Origin: Neostapfia colusana
Taxonomy: Eukaryota; Streptophyta; Magnoliopsida; Poales; Poaceae
Assembly (NCBI GenBank): GCA_030760725.1
Contig: JASWHV010000012.1
Location: 81,914,968 to 81,978,967 of the forward strand
Direction of reading: 5' to 3'
Length of the DNA: 64,000 bases
Position numbers and translations under genes: made by a program
The notes under the pieces: generated by a model
Databases searched by the model: none
Told to the model about the DNA's origin: nothing
Seen by the model: the letters and a program-made list of their open reading frames with translations, nothing else
Part shown: one piece after another, positions 1 through 11,655 of the stretch
Layout of the letters: each line of letters begins with the position of its first letter
Position numbering within the stretch: position 1 is the stretch's first letter

Positions 1-1065
1 TTAGTAGCTCTTTTGTAAAGGCTATTTTATTATCTCTTGGCCATACATCGACGGTTGTGTACTGGTATAATGGAGGTTTTGCAGTCATCGACGGGTGACG
101 AAATCACAAACTTGTGAGTAAAGTGGTACAAACTCTGCAGAGTTCTTAAAACTATCATGATAGCCGAGCTTACGGTCACGAGCGCCTGGACAACTCACAT
201 GATTAGTTGGGATGGTTATTGGAAGGTTATGATTTTTGGTTTGGTTATTGGTTATGTTTTGATTTTTTTCGGGACTGTTGAGTCCGGGTAATAAGATTGG
301 TTGCATGACTGTTGAGTCATGGCAACGAGATTGGGTCTCGGGATGAGACGAAATTGAATATGAAATGGTAGTGAATACGAGATGGTATTAATGAGAATAG
401 TAGTGAATACGAGATGGTATTCATGATATGGTAGTGAATACGAGATGGTATTCATGAGCAATGTTGAGAAAGATTAATATCTGGTTGAGACATGGAAAGG
501 GATGAATCATAATGGAGGTATGTTAATGTTTAAATACATGTTGGGATTACATTACTTTTAAGCTGAGTTGCTGTTTTTATCACGTTTTGTGAAATAAACT
601 TTGTTTTCTGCAATGAGCCTTTTTATAACCTTCCTTGTTGTGAGCTACATATCATCTTTTCCCGCACTTGCTGAGTACATCATGTACTCAAACTTGCATT
701 AACATACATCATCAGCAACAGAAGAGGAGCTCTATGAAGACCCCGTGATGTACTAGGAGTGTGAACCCCGTCAATTTGCCTATGGGGATGGAGTAGAGAT
801 GGAACCGCTGCTGCTTCTTAGTTTAATTCCGCACTAGTTAGAATAAAGACTTCCGCTGCTAGGTTTAGACTTCCGCTGCTAAGATAAGACTCCCGCTGCT
901 AGCATGAGTCTAAGACTGATGAGACATTGTAATAAACCCTGTTATTCATGGTAATATATATTCTGAATTCAGTTTGTGGAACATATGTATATGTGTGATG
1001 AACATTCTGGGCACAAAAATACATCAGTTCTTGATTATGTGTTCTACAGAATTGAGGGCGTCATA
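1..1065 (+). repeat. Family-A LTR fragment, 3' part (A2)
   Basis: This stretch is the reverse complement of about 20855-21880, the promoter-distal third of element A's LTR, so it is a second family-A LTR in the opposite orientation. It is cut by the left edge of the window. Shared landmarks are the ACTCTGCAGAGT palindrome at 132-143, the CTATCATGATAG palindrome at 152-163, and the end of the LTR, where GAGGGCGTCA at about 1054-1063 matches the inverted LTR terminus TGTGACGCCC of element A. No primer-binding site follows, so this is either a 3' LTR, a solo LTR or a truncated copy. The satellite array begins immediately after it. Confidence is high for family membership and moderate for the exact right end. 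Confidence 0.88.
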
Positions 1066-4000
1066 AACACCGAGGCCCACCATTCACTCGTTTCATGTTC
1101 AAAAGAGGTAAAAGTACATTTGAAAGTGGTAACATCAACTACCAATTGTTGCTTGCTCGTTTCAAATTCAAACAATATTAATGTAGCTATGGAAGAAGTT
1201 GTTAACAAGCACCGACAACAACTTTCGCCCTATTAAGTTCAAACGACTTGATACTACATGTGACATATGCAAATATCTTCAAAAATAGCATTTAGCTTAT
1301 ATGAAGTCTAAAAGATATTAGGTTACCTTTGAATGTTGTGAATCAATAATGATAACCACATTCATTCGTGTCAAGTTTAAACGAAGCGACATCACCTTAG
1401 AAAGTTAGGAATTAATCTTGGGAGCCACCGCTCACTTGTTTCATTAGTAAACAAAATAAAATTATCCTGAAAGGTTTTGATTGGAACCTGAAGACCCACC
1501 ATTCACTTGTTTCAAGTCGATATGAAATTAAACTACCTTGTGAGAGCCAAATCAACGTTGAGACCCACCATTCGCTCATTTCAAATTGTGAAGAAGTAAA
1601 ACTATCTTTAAGATACGGATGAACACCGAGACCATTCACTAGTTTCATGTTCAAAATAGGGAAAAATCTATTTGAAAGTGGTAATAGAAACTACCATTCG
1701 TTGCTTGCTCATTTCAAGTTCAAACAATGTTAATGTAGCTATGAAAGTTTTGTACAAACACCGACAACCTCTTTCACTCTGTCAAGTTCAAACGACTTGA
1801 TTCTACATGCGATAGATGCAAATGATAACCACATTCTGTTGGTCAAGTTTATACAAAGCAAAACTACCTTTGCAAGTTAGGAATTAATCTTGAGAGCCAC
1901 CGCTCAGTTGTTTCAAGAGTAAAGAAAATGAAACTATCCTAAAAGGTTTTGAATGGAACCTCAAGACTCACCATTCACTTGTTTCAAGTTAAAATAAAAT
2001 GAAACTACATTGTGAGAGGCAAAAAATGTCAAGGGACCCACCGTTCACTCGTTTCAAGTTGTGAAGAAGTAAAACTATCTGTAAGATGCAGATGAACACC
2101 GAGACCCACCATTCACTCACCGACAACCTCTTTCGCTCTGTCAAGTTCAAACAACTTGATTCTACATGCGACAGATGCAAATGATAACCATATTCTGTTG
2201 GTCAAGTTTATACGAAGCGAAACTACCTTTGCAAGTTAGGAATTGATCTTGAGAGCCACCGCTCACTCGTTTCAAGAGTAGAGAAAATGAAACTACCCTA
2301 AAAGGTTTTGATGGAACCTCGAGACCCAACATCACTTGTTTCAAGTTAAAATGAAATGAAACTACCTTGTGAGAGGCAAAAAAACGTCAAGAGACCCACC
2401 ATTCACTCGTTTCAAGTTGTGAAGAAGTAAAACTATCTGTAAGATGCGGATGAACATTGAGATCCACCATTCACTCATTTCAGGCTCGAAAGATGTAAAG
2501 TACATTTGAAAGTTTCAAGAGATCCAAACAAAGGTTAAGACCCACCATTCCCTCATTTCATGTTCAAAAGATGTAAAAGTACATTTGAAAGTTTCAAGAG
2601 ATCCAAACAAACGTTAACACCCACTGTTCACTCATTTCAAGTTGTGAACAAGTAAAACTAAATTTAAGATGCAGATGAACACCGAGACCCACCATTCACT
2701 TGTTTCATGTTCAAATAAGGTAAAAATACATTTGAAAGTGGTAACATCAGCTACCATTGGTCATTTGCTCGTTTCAAGTTCAAACAATGTTAGTATAGCT
2801 ATGAAAGTTGTGAACACACACCGACAACCACTTTCGCTCTATCAAGTTCAAACGACTTGATACTACATGTGACAGATGCAAATGCCTTCGAAAATAGCAT
2901 TTAGCTCATTTAAAGTCCAAAAGATATTAGAGTACCTTTTAATGTTGCAAACCAATAATCATAACCACGTTGCGCCGTGTTAAACGAAGCAAAACTACCT
3001 TTGAAAGTTAGTAATTAATCTTGGGAGCCACCGCTCACTCGTTTCAAGAGTAAACAATGTGAAACTATCCTGATAGGTTTTGAGTGGAACCTCAAGACCC
3101 ACCATTCACTTGTTTTAAGCTAAAATGAAATGAAACAACCTTATGAGAGGCAAAAAATGTCAAGACCCACCACTCACTCGTTTCAAGTTGTGAAGAACAA
3201 AAACTACCTATAAGATGCAGATGAAAACCTGAGACCCACCATTCACTCATTTCATGTTCGAAAGATGTAAAAGTACATTTGTAAGTTTCTTTGGAAGTTA
3301 GGAATTAATTTTGGTGGCCACCGCTCACTCTTTCCTAGAGTAAACAAAGTGTAACTATCTTGAAAGGTTTTGAATGGAAACTCAAGACCCACCATTCACT
3401 TGTTTCAAGATGAAATGAAATGAAACTACCTTGTGAGAGCTAAACAAACATTAACACCTGCTATTCACTCGCTTCAAGTTGTGAAGAAGTAAAACTACCA
3501 GTAAGTTGCTGATGAACACCGAGACCCACCATTCACTCGTTTCATGTTCAAAAGAAGTAAAAGTACATTTTAAAGTTTCAAGAGATCCAACCAAACGTTA
3601 ACACCCACTGTTCACTCATTTCAAGTTGTGAAGAAGTAAAACTAGATTTAAGATGCGGATGAACACCGAGACCCACCAATCAATTGTTTCGTGTTCAAAT
3701 AAGGTAAAAGTACATTTGAAAGTGGTAACATCAACTATCATTGGTCACTTGCTCGTTTCAAGTTCAAACAATGTTAATATAGCTCTGAAAGTTGCGAACA
3801 AACACCGACAACCAATTTCGCTCTATCAAGTTCAAACAACTTGATACTACATGTGACAGATGCAAATGTCTTCAAAAATAACATTTAGCTCATCTAAACT
3901 CCCAAAGATATTATAGTACATTTGAATGTTGCAAACAAATAATGATAACCACGTTGCGTCAATTTAAACGAAGCGGAACTATCTTTAAAAGGAATTAATC

Positions 4001-4904
4001 TTGGGAGCCACCGCTCACTCGTTTCAAGAGTAAACAATGTGAAACTATCCTGATGGGTTTTTAAAGGAACCTCAAGACCCACCATTCACTTGTTTCAAGC
4101 TGAAATGAAATGAAACAACCTTGTGTGAGAGCCAACAAAAATAGTCAGGACCCACCAGTAACTCATTTCAAGATGTGAAGAAGTAAAACTACCTTTAAGA
4201 TGTGGAGAACACCGAGACCCACCATTCAGTCGTTTCATGTTCGAAAGATGTAAAAGTACATTTGAAAGTTTCAAGAGATCCAAATAAACGTTAACACCCA
4301 CCGTTCACTTGTTTGAAGTTGTGAAGAAGTAAAACTATCTGTACGACACAGATGAACACCGAGACCCACCATTCACTCGTTTCATGTTCAAAAGTAGTAA
4401 AAGTACATTTGACAGTGGTAACATCAACTACCTATTGTTGCTTGCTCGTTTCAAGTTGAAACAATGTTAATGTAGTTATGGAAGAAGTTGTTAACAAGCA
4501 ACGACAACAACTTTCGCCCTATTAAGTTCAAACGACTTGATACTACATGTGACATATGCAAATGTCTTCAAAAATAGCATTTAGCTCATATGAAGTCTAA
4601 AAGATATTAGAGTACCTTTGAATGTTGTGAACCAATAATGATAACCACATTTCTTTGTGTCAAGTTTAAACGAAGCGACAGCACCTTTGAAAGTTAGGAA
4701 TTAATCTTGGGAGCCACCGCTCACTTGTTTCAATAGTAAAGAAAATGAAACTATCCTGAATGGTTTTGAATGGAACCTCAAGATCCATCATTCACTTGTT
4801 TCAAGTCGATATGAAATTAAACTACCTTGTGAGAGCCAAACAAACGTTGAGACCCACCATTCGCTCATTTCAAGTTGTGAAGAAGTAAAACTATCTTTAA
4901 GATA
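1066..4904. repeat. Satellite array: ~70-bp monomers in ~550-bp higher-order units
   Basis: The whole stretch is built from degenerate monomers of about 65-75 bp, each opening with a form of CCACCATTCACTCGTTTCA followed by AAG-rich and AAACTACCTTTGAAAGT-like segments. I see roughly 40 such openings. Monomers combine into a larger unit of up to eight (about 550 bp) whose most distinctive member contains CCGACAACnACTTTCGC; that marker recurs near 1212, 1762, 2121, 2820, 3806 and 4500. The first and last units resemble each other most, the second and third form a pair, and the fourth and fifth form a pair. The small ORFs across it are repeat artefacts. No transposon termini or genes were seen. 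The family is not one I recognise. Confidence 0.85.
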
Positions 4905-4941
4905 CCTTGTTTAATGATGTAAGGAAAAAACTCTATGAATT

Positions 4942-5940
4942 CTACCACGTAGCGTGCCGAAGGTTCAGATTGGTTTGGCTACGAATATGTTTTAAAGCCT
5001 CATGATCAGAATGAATAATAAATTCGCAAGGCCATAAATAATGCTGCCAAGTTTGTAGAGTGCAAACCAAGGCGTAAAGTTCTTTGTCATAAGTTGAATA
5101 ATTCAGACGAGCGCCGCTTAATTTTTTGCTTAAGTAAGCTACTGGTTTTCCCTCTTGAAGCAAAACACCACCCAACCCAATACCACTAGAATCGCATTCA
5201 AGTTCAAACATCTTACTGAAATTAGATAGTTGTAGTAAGGGGGCATGTGTTAACTTATCTTTTAGAATGGTGAATGCCTCTTCTTGTGCCGTACCCCACG
5301 AGAAAGGGATGCCCTTCTTGGTGAATTCATGCAACGGGGCGGCAATGGAGCTGAAATCATGCACAAACCGTCTGTAGAACCCTGCAAGCCCAAGAAAACT
5401 CCGAATCTGTGTAACTGTCATCGGCGTGGGCCAGAATTGTATGACGTCAATCTTGCTGCCATCCACCTCAATGCCCCGCGGAGTAACAACATAGCCAAAA
5501 AACGAAACACGTGGTGTGCAGAAGTTGCACTTTTCCACATTGCCAAATAAGCGGGCAGCGTGTAAAGCATCACAAACAACACGCAAATGTTCCAAATGCT
5601 ATTCCATATACTTGCTGTTAATCAGAATATCGTCGAAATAAACAAACACAAACAGTCCTATTAAAGGCCTCAAAACTTCATTTATTAAGCGCGTAAATGT
5701 GCTGTGCGCATTAGTCAATCCAAACGGCATAACTAACCATTCATATAAGCTAAATTTTGTTTTAAATGCCGAGTTCCATTCATCCCCAAGTTTCATTCTA
5801 ATCTGGTGGTACCCCCTACACAAATCAACCTTGCAGAAAATAAAAGCACCACTAAGCTCATCAAGCATATCATCAAGGCGAGGTATAGGATAGCGATAAT
5901 GAATTATGATATTGTTAATCACGCGACAATCAACGCACAT
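4942..5940 (-). pseudogene. Element G reverse transcriptase and RNase H (broken)
   Basis: Two open segments (5599-5940 and 4942-5595), in the same frame and separated by an in-frame stop near 5596, encode most of the RT and the start of RNase H. Visible RT signatures are MCVDCRVIN, the substrate-binding stretch DLCRGYHQIRM, PFGLTNA and the catalytic box VYFDDIL at about 5625-5643. The second segment holds the RT thumb (FFGYVVTPRGIEVDG, FLGLAGFYRRFV) and the RNase H opening FELECDSSGIGLGGVLLQ through HSDHEALKH. A stop follows RHATW, after which recognisable residues (VEFIE and on) continue to about 4905. The active-site aspartates of the RT are retained but the gene cannot give a complete enzyme. 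Confidence 0.85.
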
Positions 5941-6499
5941 GCGCCAGGTACCATCCTTCTTTGGAACAAGTCAGGAACAGAGCAAGGGCTAAGAGACTCA
6001 CGAATGTAGCCCTTATCAAGTAACACTTGGACTTGGCGCTGAATCTCCTTTGTTTCATCAGGATTGGTACAGTACGGGGCGCGGTTGGGAAGCTGAGAGC
6101 CTGGGATGAGGTCGATCTGGTGCTCAATGCCGCGAATGGGAGGAAGACCTGGTGGTAACTCCTTCGGAACACATCGGCATTGTCCTGCAAAAGCTTAGTA
6201 ACAGCAGGGGGCATGTCCAAATATGGTGCATCATCTAGTGAAAACAGCATATGAGAGCATACAAGCGCATAGCAAGGTAGATTATCATCACGTATGTCAT
6301 CAAAATCAGATTTAGTGGCAAGCAAAACAGGAGCTTTCAGTTTAATTTCGTTTTGTATGTGTGGTTGCTTTTGTTGTTGTTTAGCTCTAGCAATGTCAGC
6401 TTTGATAATCTGTTCAGGGGTCACTGGATGAAGAATTATTTTCTTGCCCTTAAACATCAAAGAGTAATGGTTTGTGTGACCATGATGTAAGCTATCCAT
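5930..6499 (-). pseudogene. Element G protease-RT linker (broken)
   Basis: This open segment covers the region between protease and RT. Its first part is typical of CRM-clade polyproteins: HPVTPEQIIKADIARAKQQQ, and LACYALVCSHML-like residues written here as LPCYALVCSHML. The conserved EHQIDLIPG and NPDE/KEIQRQV blocks that should follow are displaced into other frames near 6000-6150, so the segment's C-terminal residues are out of frame and not meaningful. It joins the RT segment by an overlap at 5930-5940. I read this as a frameshifted part of the same pol gene and not as a separate protein. Confidence 0.7.
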
Positions 6500-6505
6500 A
6501 TCATA

Positions 6506-6883
6506 TTACCAAGGCCTACCGAGCAGAAGCGAACAGGCTTCCATTAGAACAACATCACAATCAGCATAATCATGATAGGACCCCATAGAGAAATGAACAC
6601 GTACCGATCGTGTTACCTTGAGTTTACCGCCCTGGTTAAGCCATTGCATATGGTAGGGGTGTGGGTGTGGCCGCGTGGGAAGAGACAACTTCTCCACCAT
6701 CTCCGTGCTTGCCAAGTTGTTGCAGCTGCCACCGTCAATAATGATGCTAATGGAGCGTTCTTGCACAACGCCTTTAGTATGGAACAAGGTGTGGCGCTGG
6801 TGCTGCTCTGGTTGTGCAACCTGCATGCTGAGTACGCGTTGTACAACAAGACTCTCGTACTTGTCAGCATTTGTGGCATCCAC
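6506..6883 (-). pseudogene. Element G aspartic protease region
   Basis: The 125-residue open segment contains the retropepsin-type active-site motif IIDGGSCNN, with DGG in place of the more usual DSG/DTG as in other CRM-like elements, and the C-terminal flap region CSLLLGRPW. The protein would cut the Gag-Pol polyprotein. It lies between gag (upstream, higher coordinates) and the protease-RT linker. A stop or frame change separates it from both neighbours, so the polyprotein is broken. Element E carries the same motif with a very similar context (IIDGGSCNNSVS), which supports the clade assignment. Confidence 0.8.
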
Positions 6884-7991
6884 ATGTTCTTCATGGGTTT
6901 CTGCAATGGCATGGCAAGCATAGCATATATGGTATTTTCAGAATCACTAGCTGAAGAATACTCACCATTGTCACGGATAATCAGCGTGCGTTTGTTGGGA
7001 CAGTCCCGTATCACGTGACCAAAACCTTTACAGCGATGGCATTGAATATCCTTGGTGCGTCCAGAGAAGGAGGCACCCTTTGTTGCTGGAAGTGGCGCTG
7101 GATTTTTTTCTACTGCCTTGTCACGCGGAGTGCTGCTAGGTGGTGATGGCGCTGCTGGGGGTGACATGGCGACAGGCTTAGGGCCTGAGTGGAACAACGT
7201 GGTGCGACCTGCAAAAGAGTTAGCTTGTGTCCTCGCATGTCGTCCCTGCACTTCACGTTCATCTTTACAAGCAAGATGGAATAAAAGAGTAATATTAGTG
7301 TACTCCTTATAATCAAGCATATCCTGAATTTCACGGTTTAAACCACCCAAAAAACGTGCCATAGAAGCACCATTGTTCTCAACTAAACCACAACGAAGCA
7401 TACCAGTTTGCAGCTCCTGATAGTACTCTTCAACAGTATGTGTACCTTATTTTAAACGCTGTAGTTTATTAAGCAAGTCGCGAGCATAATATGAGGGAAC
7501 GAATCTGTGGCGCATAAGGACTTTTAAAGCATCCCAAGTGGTAGGGATTTTAGTGAGATGTTTGTTGCAATGTGCGCGCCACCAAATAGAAGCAAAATGG
7601 GTAAACTCACTAGTAGCAGCTTTAACTTGATGGTGTGCAGGAAAAGCATGACATGCAAATTTTTTATCAACAGCAAGTTCCTGCTCAATATAAGCATCAG
7701 GATCATATGTACCATTGAATTCAGGTATAGTGAGTTTAATCTTAGAGAAAAAATCATTCTGGTTATGTACCCCGCGACGACGGGCCTGAGCGTCGTGCTC
7801 GGTGTCGCCACCATATTCAGTGTCACCCTGTAGCTCACCAAGTTGCTGGGACAACTCCTCAAGCCGTGTCATGATGGTGCCGAGGGTGTTGCTGGTGGTG
7901 GCTTGGGCTATTCTTAATTCCTGGAATGCCATTCCGGCTTCAATTTGTGCTGTTTCAAGCGGACCAAGGCGCTCGTTGGTGACGTAAATGT
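6884..7991 (-). pseudogene. Element G gag, main part, split by element F
   Basis: Gag capsid-like sequence is visible from YVTNERLGPLETAQIEAG (next to the F insertion) through FNGTYDPDAYIEQE, FASIWWRAH and HRFVPSYYARDLL. After a frame change at about 7440 comes ARFLGGLNREIQDML and then a nucleocapsid zinc knuckle of the CX2CX4HX4C type (CHRCKGFGHVIRDC, about 7000-7045). The N-terminal segment continues at 20750-20854. Gag would form the particle and bind RNA. At least one frameshift plus the insertion make this copy non-functional. Confidence 0.83.
7987..7991. repeat. Target-site duplication of F, left copy (AATGT)
   Basis: AATGT directly precedes the first base of F's 5' LTR and is repeated directly after the 3' LTR at 20745-20749. 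This is a perfect 5-bp duplication, as expected for Ty3/gypsy integration. It proves that F inserted as a unit into G's gag. Confidence 0.97.
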
Positions 7992-8411
7992 TGTAACACC
8001 CCAAATTTTTAGTCAAGACTTAAATTTTGATTTAGAACCATAAACCATGTTCAGAGGGGAATTTAGAAATTTTTGGACGTATTGCATGTTTTGCAAAAAT
8101 TCAAATTCAAACTGGAATTCAAATTATACTCAAAACAGAAATGAAATGAAAAAGAAAAAGGAAAGCCAGAAAAAAACTGGCCAGTGGGCCGAAACCCCAG
8201 CCGGCCCAGCTAACCCCCGCGCAGCCCGCCCCCGCGCGCGCCGCTCTGCCCCTCGCTGACATGTGGGACCCGCCTGTCATCCCTAACCCCGCGACCCCGG
8301 ACTCTCTCCCGCGCGCTCGATCGCAACCGATCGGGAAATCGTGTTTTGCGGCCGAATTCTGGAACTAGCGGACTCCAACTCGATCACAACAGAACCACCG
8401 CCCTCCCCCGG

Positions 8412-8419
8412 CTATAAAA
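8412..8419 (+). promoter_or_regulatory. TATA box of F 5' LTR
   Basis: CTATAAAA lies after a pyrimidine-rich GC-rich stretch (CCCTCCCCCGG). It is a consensus plant TATA box, and transcription would start about 30 bp downstream, near 8440. The same site recurs in the 3' LTR at about 17699-17706. Confidence 0.8.
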
Positions 8420-8686
8420 CCCACCGATCCGATCAGTTTTTCGCACGCGATCGCCGATTTTCACTCCGGTGAGCACCGAGACTTCGCCGGTGAATTTTGG
8501 CCGATCTAAGCTCGGAAACTCTGATCTAACTCGCTAGTTTTGATCCACCGCCTCCGGGGAACTTTGCAGGTGCAGAAAACCCGAAGACTTACGGTGCAAA
8601 TCCAGCTCCGACGAGCTTCGCCGTGGTTTTGCCTCGGACCTCGCCGCCGAGCACTTTCCAGGACCCCCGAGCTCGAGAAAACCCCC

Positions 8687-8695
8687 GAGGTGAGA
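8687..8695 (+). other. Candidate splice donor in F 5' LTR
   Basis: GAG/GTGAGA, with the intron starting at 8690, is close to the plant 5' splice consensus. It lies about 250 nt downstream of the expected transcription start. Together with the acceptor-like sites at 11689 and 12771 it would remove most of the LTR and leader from the RNA and place an ATG at the start of the second exon. Splicing itself is inferred. Confidence 0.5.
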
Positions 8696-9738
8696 TCCCT
8701 GACCTCCCCTCTACCGATCTAGGCCATAAGATCACAGTTCTAGGTAGAATTCTCGAGGATCCGAAAAATTCCGGCGAGATCGCCGCTTCCCGCCGCCGTG
8801 CGCCGCCGGCAGCGCCGCCCGCGCTCGATCAGAGCGACGTGGCCGCTTGTGCGCCGTTTATTTTAAATCGCACGGTAGACTTTAAAACCCCGCGTACCGG
8901 TTCGATGTTATAATCTCAGCCGTCGGTTTAAAATCAGACGGTCCACGTCAGTCCCGCGTTATAAAGACTGGAATTCTTACGTGCTACCCCCTGGGGTTCT
9001 CTGGAATTGAGAGCTAGCCCCGGAAACTTCAGATCTAGCCCCTGGAACTCCAGAAAATCATGTAAATTCATTTAAAAATCAGTTTTAGCCCCTAGACTTA
9101 ATAGAAATTAAGAAAAACACCTCTGAAGAGTGTAGCTAGACCCCTGGAGATTATGAAAATAATATTATATACCCTGTAATGGGGTGAATTCATTATTTTA
9201 GCCCTGTTTAGTATTTAATTTAGAAAATTGAAAATGTAACTAGTGTTTAAATATTAAAAAGGGGGACAAACCTAATTGTCAAAATTAGTAAAAACTTTCT
9301 CAGTACTTAGAAAACTTTGGAGTAAGATAAAAATATATTTTTGGGGCTGAAATAAATCTGTTTCATAAATTATTCACATTTAATAGTATAGGGGCACATT
9401 CTTAAGTAAAGAATAGTTAAAGAAAAATAGGAAAAATAATTATGAAATAGTATACATCAGAAGCCAAGGTCAAAATATGATCTTAAATTATTTAGGACCA
9501 GAACCTAATCTGTTTAGGTAGTGTGTATTACTAATTTAATAATAAAATGCACAATTATGCATAAGAATATAAATCTGAAAATATAGAAACTAGTAAATAA
9601 TAAATGGAGTTTCTAAAGTACAAAGAATTCAGTTTAGGGTTGATAGAAATTATGAAGGCACCTATGGAGAAGAAAAATACTCTTCATACATATTTGGTAG
9701 TTTAATATATAAGGAATTTATTTAAAACTGAAACACAC

Positions 9739-9786
9739 ATATATACATATATATGTATATATATATGTATATATATATATATATAT
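9739..9786. repeat. TA-rich microsatellite in F LTR
   Basis: This is an alternating TA/TG tract. The matching tract in the 3' LTR (about 19021-19061) is 14 bp shorter, and this is the only indel I found between the two LTRs. Confidence 0.9.
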
Positions 9787-10811
9787 TATGTGAGTATAAA
9801 TATGAACACCAAAGTAGGAATCATACACATGTAAATAGAAGTGTGTGCAAGCCCCAAACCAACACACATAGAGTATCCACAACACATAAAATGGTAAAGA
9901 AAATTTCATAAATGTGAATGTGTTGTTTGTATGAAGTAGAAGTGTGAACTATGTCTTATGATTGTTGTTTTCCTTTTGCTATGTGTGATGGTATGGAGTA
10001 GAACCTGTTCAAGAGCAAGCTATCAGTTTTCAAGATCAGGACTACTCATTTCAAGAGCAGCAAGAAGGAGGCAAGTGTCCTTGACCACTTTGATCCTATG
10101 CTAGGATGTGTAGATAGAATTATTTGCATTGTCAAATGAAATATGAAACCCATGCTAGGAAAGTTTCCCTAGAATTTCATTACCCTGTTTCCTTGTAGCT
10201 TGGGTTGGGATTTATTTTACCATGTCATATATTTACATGCATTTGCTTAGCCATGCTTAGAATGGGATATTTGGGACATGAGATCATCAGTTTATATTAC
10301 CATACTCTTGAATGAGACATTGTGAATTATGTAGAGGTAGGGATCAAGGCAAGTTGGATGTTTTGGTTGTGTGCTGGGTGCACGAGACTTGGGTTTGTGT
10401 TTAGTACTTGCCTGGATCCTAAGGACCGGTTCATGGAGCATGTAACCCGGCTTTACAGTGCCAACCACATGCTGAGATGGGGCAGCTTAGCCAATTAATT
10501 AGGTGTATCCCCGGCGTAGTATGGGTGTGTTGGATGGTGCGGGGAGTAGGTGTCAGCTGGACTACCATATGAACCGCAAGGCTCAAGAGGGGGCCACTGC
10601 AGCGGGGTTGGAGCCTCTTGTATGCTGTTAGGGGTGAAACCTCAGTGGGCCCACGCTCGTCGGGAATCCCTTTGTAAAGGCTTTGTAGTGATCTCTTGGC
10701 CGCACACCTGGGAAGTGTGAATGTGGAACGTAGCCACTGGCATAATGGAGGTTCTTTTAGTCCACCCGGCAACGGGGGATGAAATCACTACTTGTGGGTA
10801 CAGTGGTACAA

Positions 10812-10852
10812 ACTCTGCAGAGTCAAAACTGTCTTGACAGCCGTGCTCACGG
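10812..10852 (+). promoter_or_regulatory. Three adjacent hairpins in F LTR
   Basis: ACTCTGCAGAGT (10812-10823), CTGTCTTGACAG (10829-10840) and CCGTGCTCACGG (10841-10852) can each fold on themselves. Family A has the same module, with CTATCATGATAG replacing the middle hairpin, so one G-C pair is exchanged for A-T while pairing is preserved. The module lies in the transcribed part of the LTR. Its role is unknown; RNA packaging or dimerisation is a possibility. Confidence 0.55.
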
Positions 10853-11368
10853 TTAAGAGCGGCCTGGACTTATTCATGATTAGAGGATTGACGGTTTTGG
10901 AGGTTAAGCGGGAAGCTTAACATTGGAAATGATGTTATGATTATTTGGTTATGATGATTGGGATGGGAGATTGGGACCATTTCACCTGTGTAGTAATGTA
11001 GGTGCTTAATAAGCTAAGGTGATAGGTATTAATTGCGTAGTGCTTTAACCATGAGTTCAACCTCTCCTTGTTCTAGCCATGCATGATATAATTTTCCCAC
11101 ACTTGCTGAGTACCATTGGTACTCAACCTTGCATATTTGTTGGTTTATATTGCTGCTCAGGTCAAGATAATGAGGTGGTGTATAATGACCAAGACTTTGG
11201 ACCCGAGGAAGGATTCTAGGTTCATGAAGACCCCCCCCGGGCAACACCTGTGATGGAGCCCCAAAGAATAATTTTCCGCTGCTAGTTTATTTTCCTTGTG
11301 ATGAACTTATTATTGTCCATCGAGACATTTACTATGTAAGACTTACTTATATTCGACACCTGGCTTGT

Positions 11369-11374
11369 AATAAA
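11369..11374 (+). terminator. Poly(A) signal of F 5' LTR
   Basis: AATAAA lies 97 bp before the LTR end. In the 3' LTR the same site (about 20642) would direct cleavage of the genomic RNA. Confidence 0.55.
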
Positions 11375-11475
11375 TGATGCTTCACTATTTGTCGTCACAT
11401 GTATGAGCAAATGATCCTGGCATACATGTGATATTCACTTGGTTGTTTCTTCGGAAAAACCGGGTGTGACAGAGG

Positions 11476-11488
11476 TGGTATCAGAGCC
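11476..11488 (+). other. Primer-binding site of F (initiator Met tRNA)
   Basis: TGGTATCAGAGCC begins 4 bp after the LTR and is complementary to the 3' end of plant initiator methionine tRNA, the usual primer of Tekay-type elements. It primes minus-strand DNA synthesis. Confidence 0.92.
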
Positions 11489-11655
11489 AAGGTTGCCCGT
11501 AGGAACGTGGACCTAGGTAGAAATGGACGTATTTAAGGGCCCTATTTTCTTAAAAACTATTTTCCAAAGGTGTGGGTGGAAAAAGTGTTATTAAAGGAGT
11601 CATTTTCTTCATCTTACCCCAACTTTCATTCAAAATAGGATTTTTGTTTGAGATT

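Larger units (their letters stand above)
4905..7991 (-). mobile_element. Element G, CRM-clade chromovirus remnant, part 1
   Basis: This is a decayed Ty3/gypsy element running leftward. Gag lies near 7991, and protease, reverse transcriptase and part of RNase H follow down to about 4905, where the coding sequence stops abruptly against the satellite. No integrase or 3' LTR remains. The CRM assignment rests on the protease motif IDGGSCNNLAS, the RT motif YFDD and close similarity to element E in this window. Element F splits its gag. The missing N-terminal gag piece lies at 20750-20854, and the reading frame resumes across F once one copy of the AATGT duplication is discounted. G is the oldest element of the nest because F and A both lie in it. 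Confidence 0.87.
7992..11471 (+). repeat. Element F 5' LTR
   Basis: This 3,480-bp LTR starts TGTAACACCCC and ends CGGGTGTGACA. It contains a TATA box at 8412, a strong splice-donor-like site at 8690, a TA-rich microsatellite near 9739-9786, a three-hairpin module at 10812-10852 and AATAAA at 11369. Because the TATA box lies about 420 bp from the start and the poly(A) signal about 100 bp from the end, R would span nearly the whole LTR. Short ORFs in it (for example 8047-8259, 8623-8913 and 10431-10772 on the minus strand) recur in the 3' LTR only because the LTRs are near-identical; I do not call them genes. Confidence 0.97.

Noticed and set aside
1066..4904. CRISPR-like regular repeats
   Set aside because: The repeats are degenerate, lack unique spacers of constant length and form a satellite in eukaryotic DNA.
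8047..8913. Arginine/proline-rich ORFs in the F LTR (8047-8259, 8540-8722, 8623-8913)
   Set aside because: They lie in the GC-rich promoter and 5' transcribed region. Composition explains them, and the duplicate set at 17334-18200 is the other LTR.
9718..9909. A tyrosine/isoleucine-rich 63-codon ORF
   Set aside because: It is translated TA microsatellite.
10431..10772. A 113-codon minus-strand ORF in the F LTR, repeated at 19704-20045
   Set aside because: It recurs only because the LTRs are near-identical; it runs antisense through the hairpin-bearing LTR region and has no known domain.
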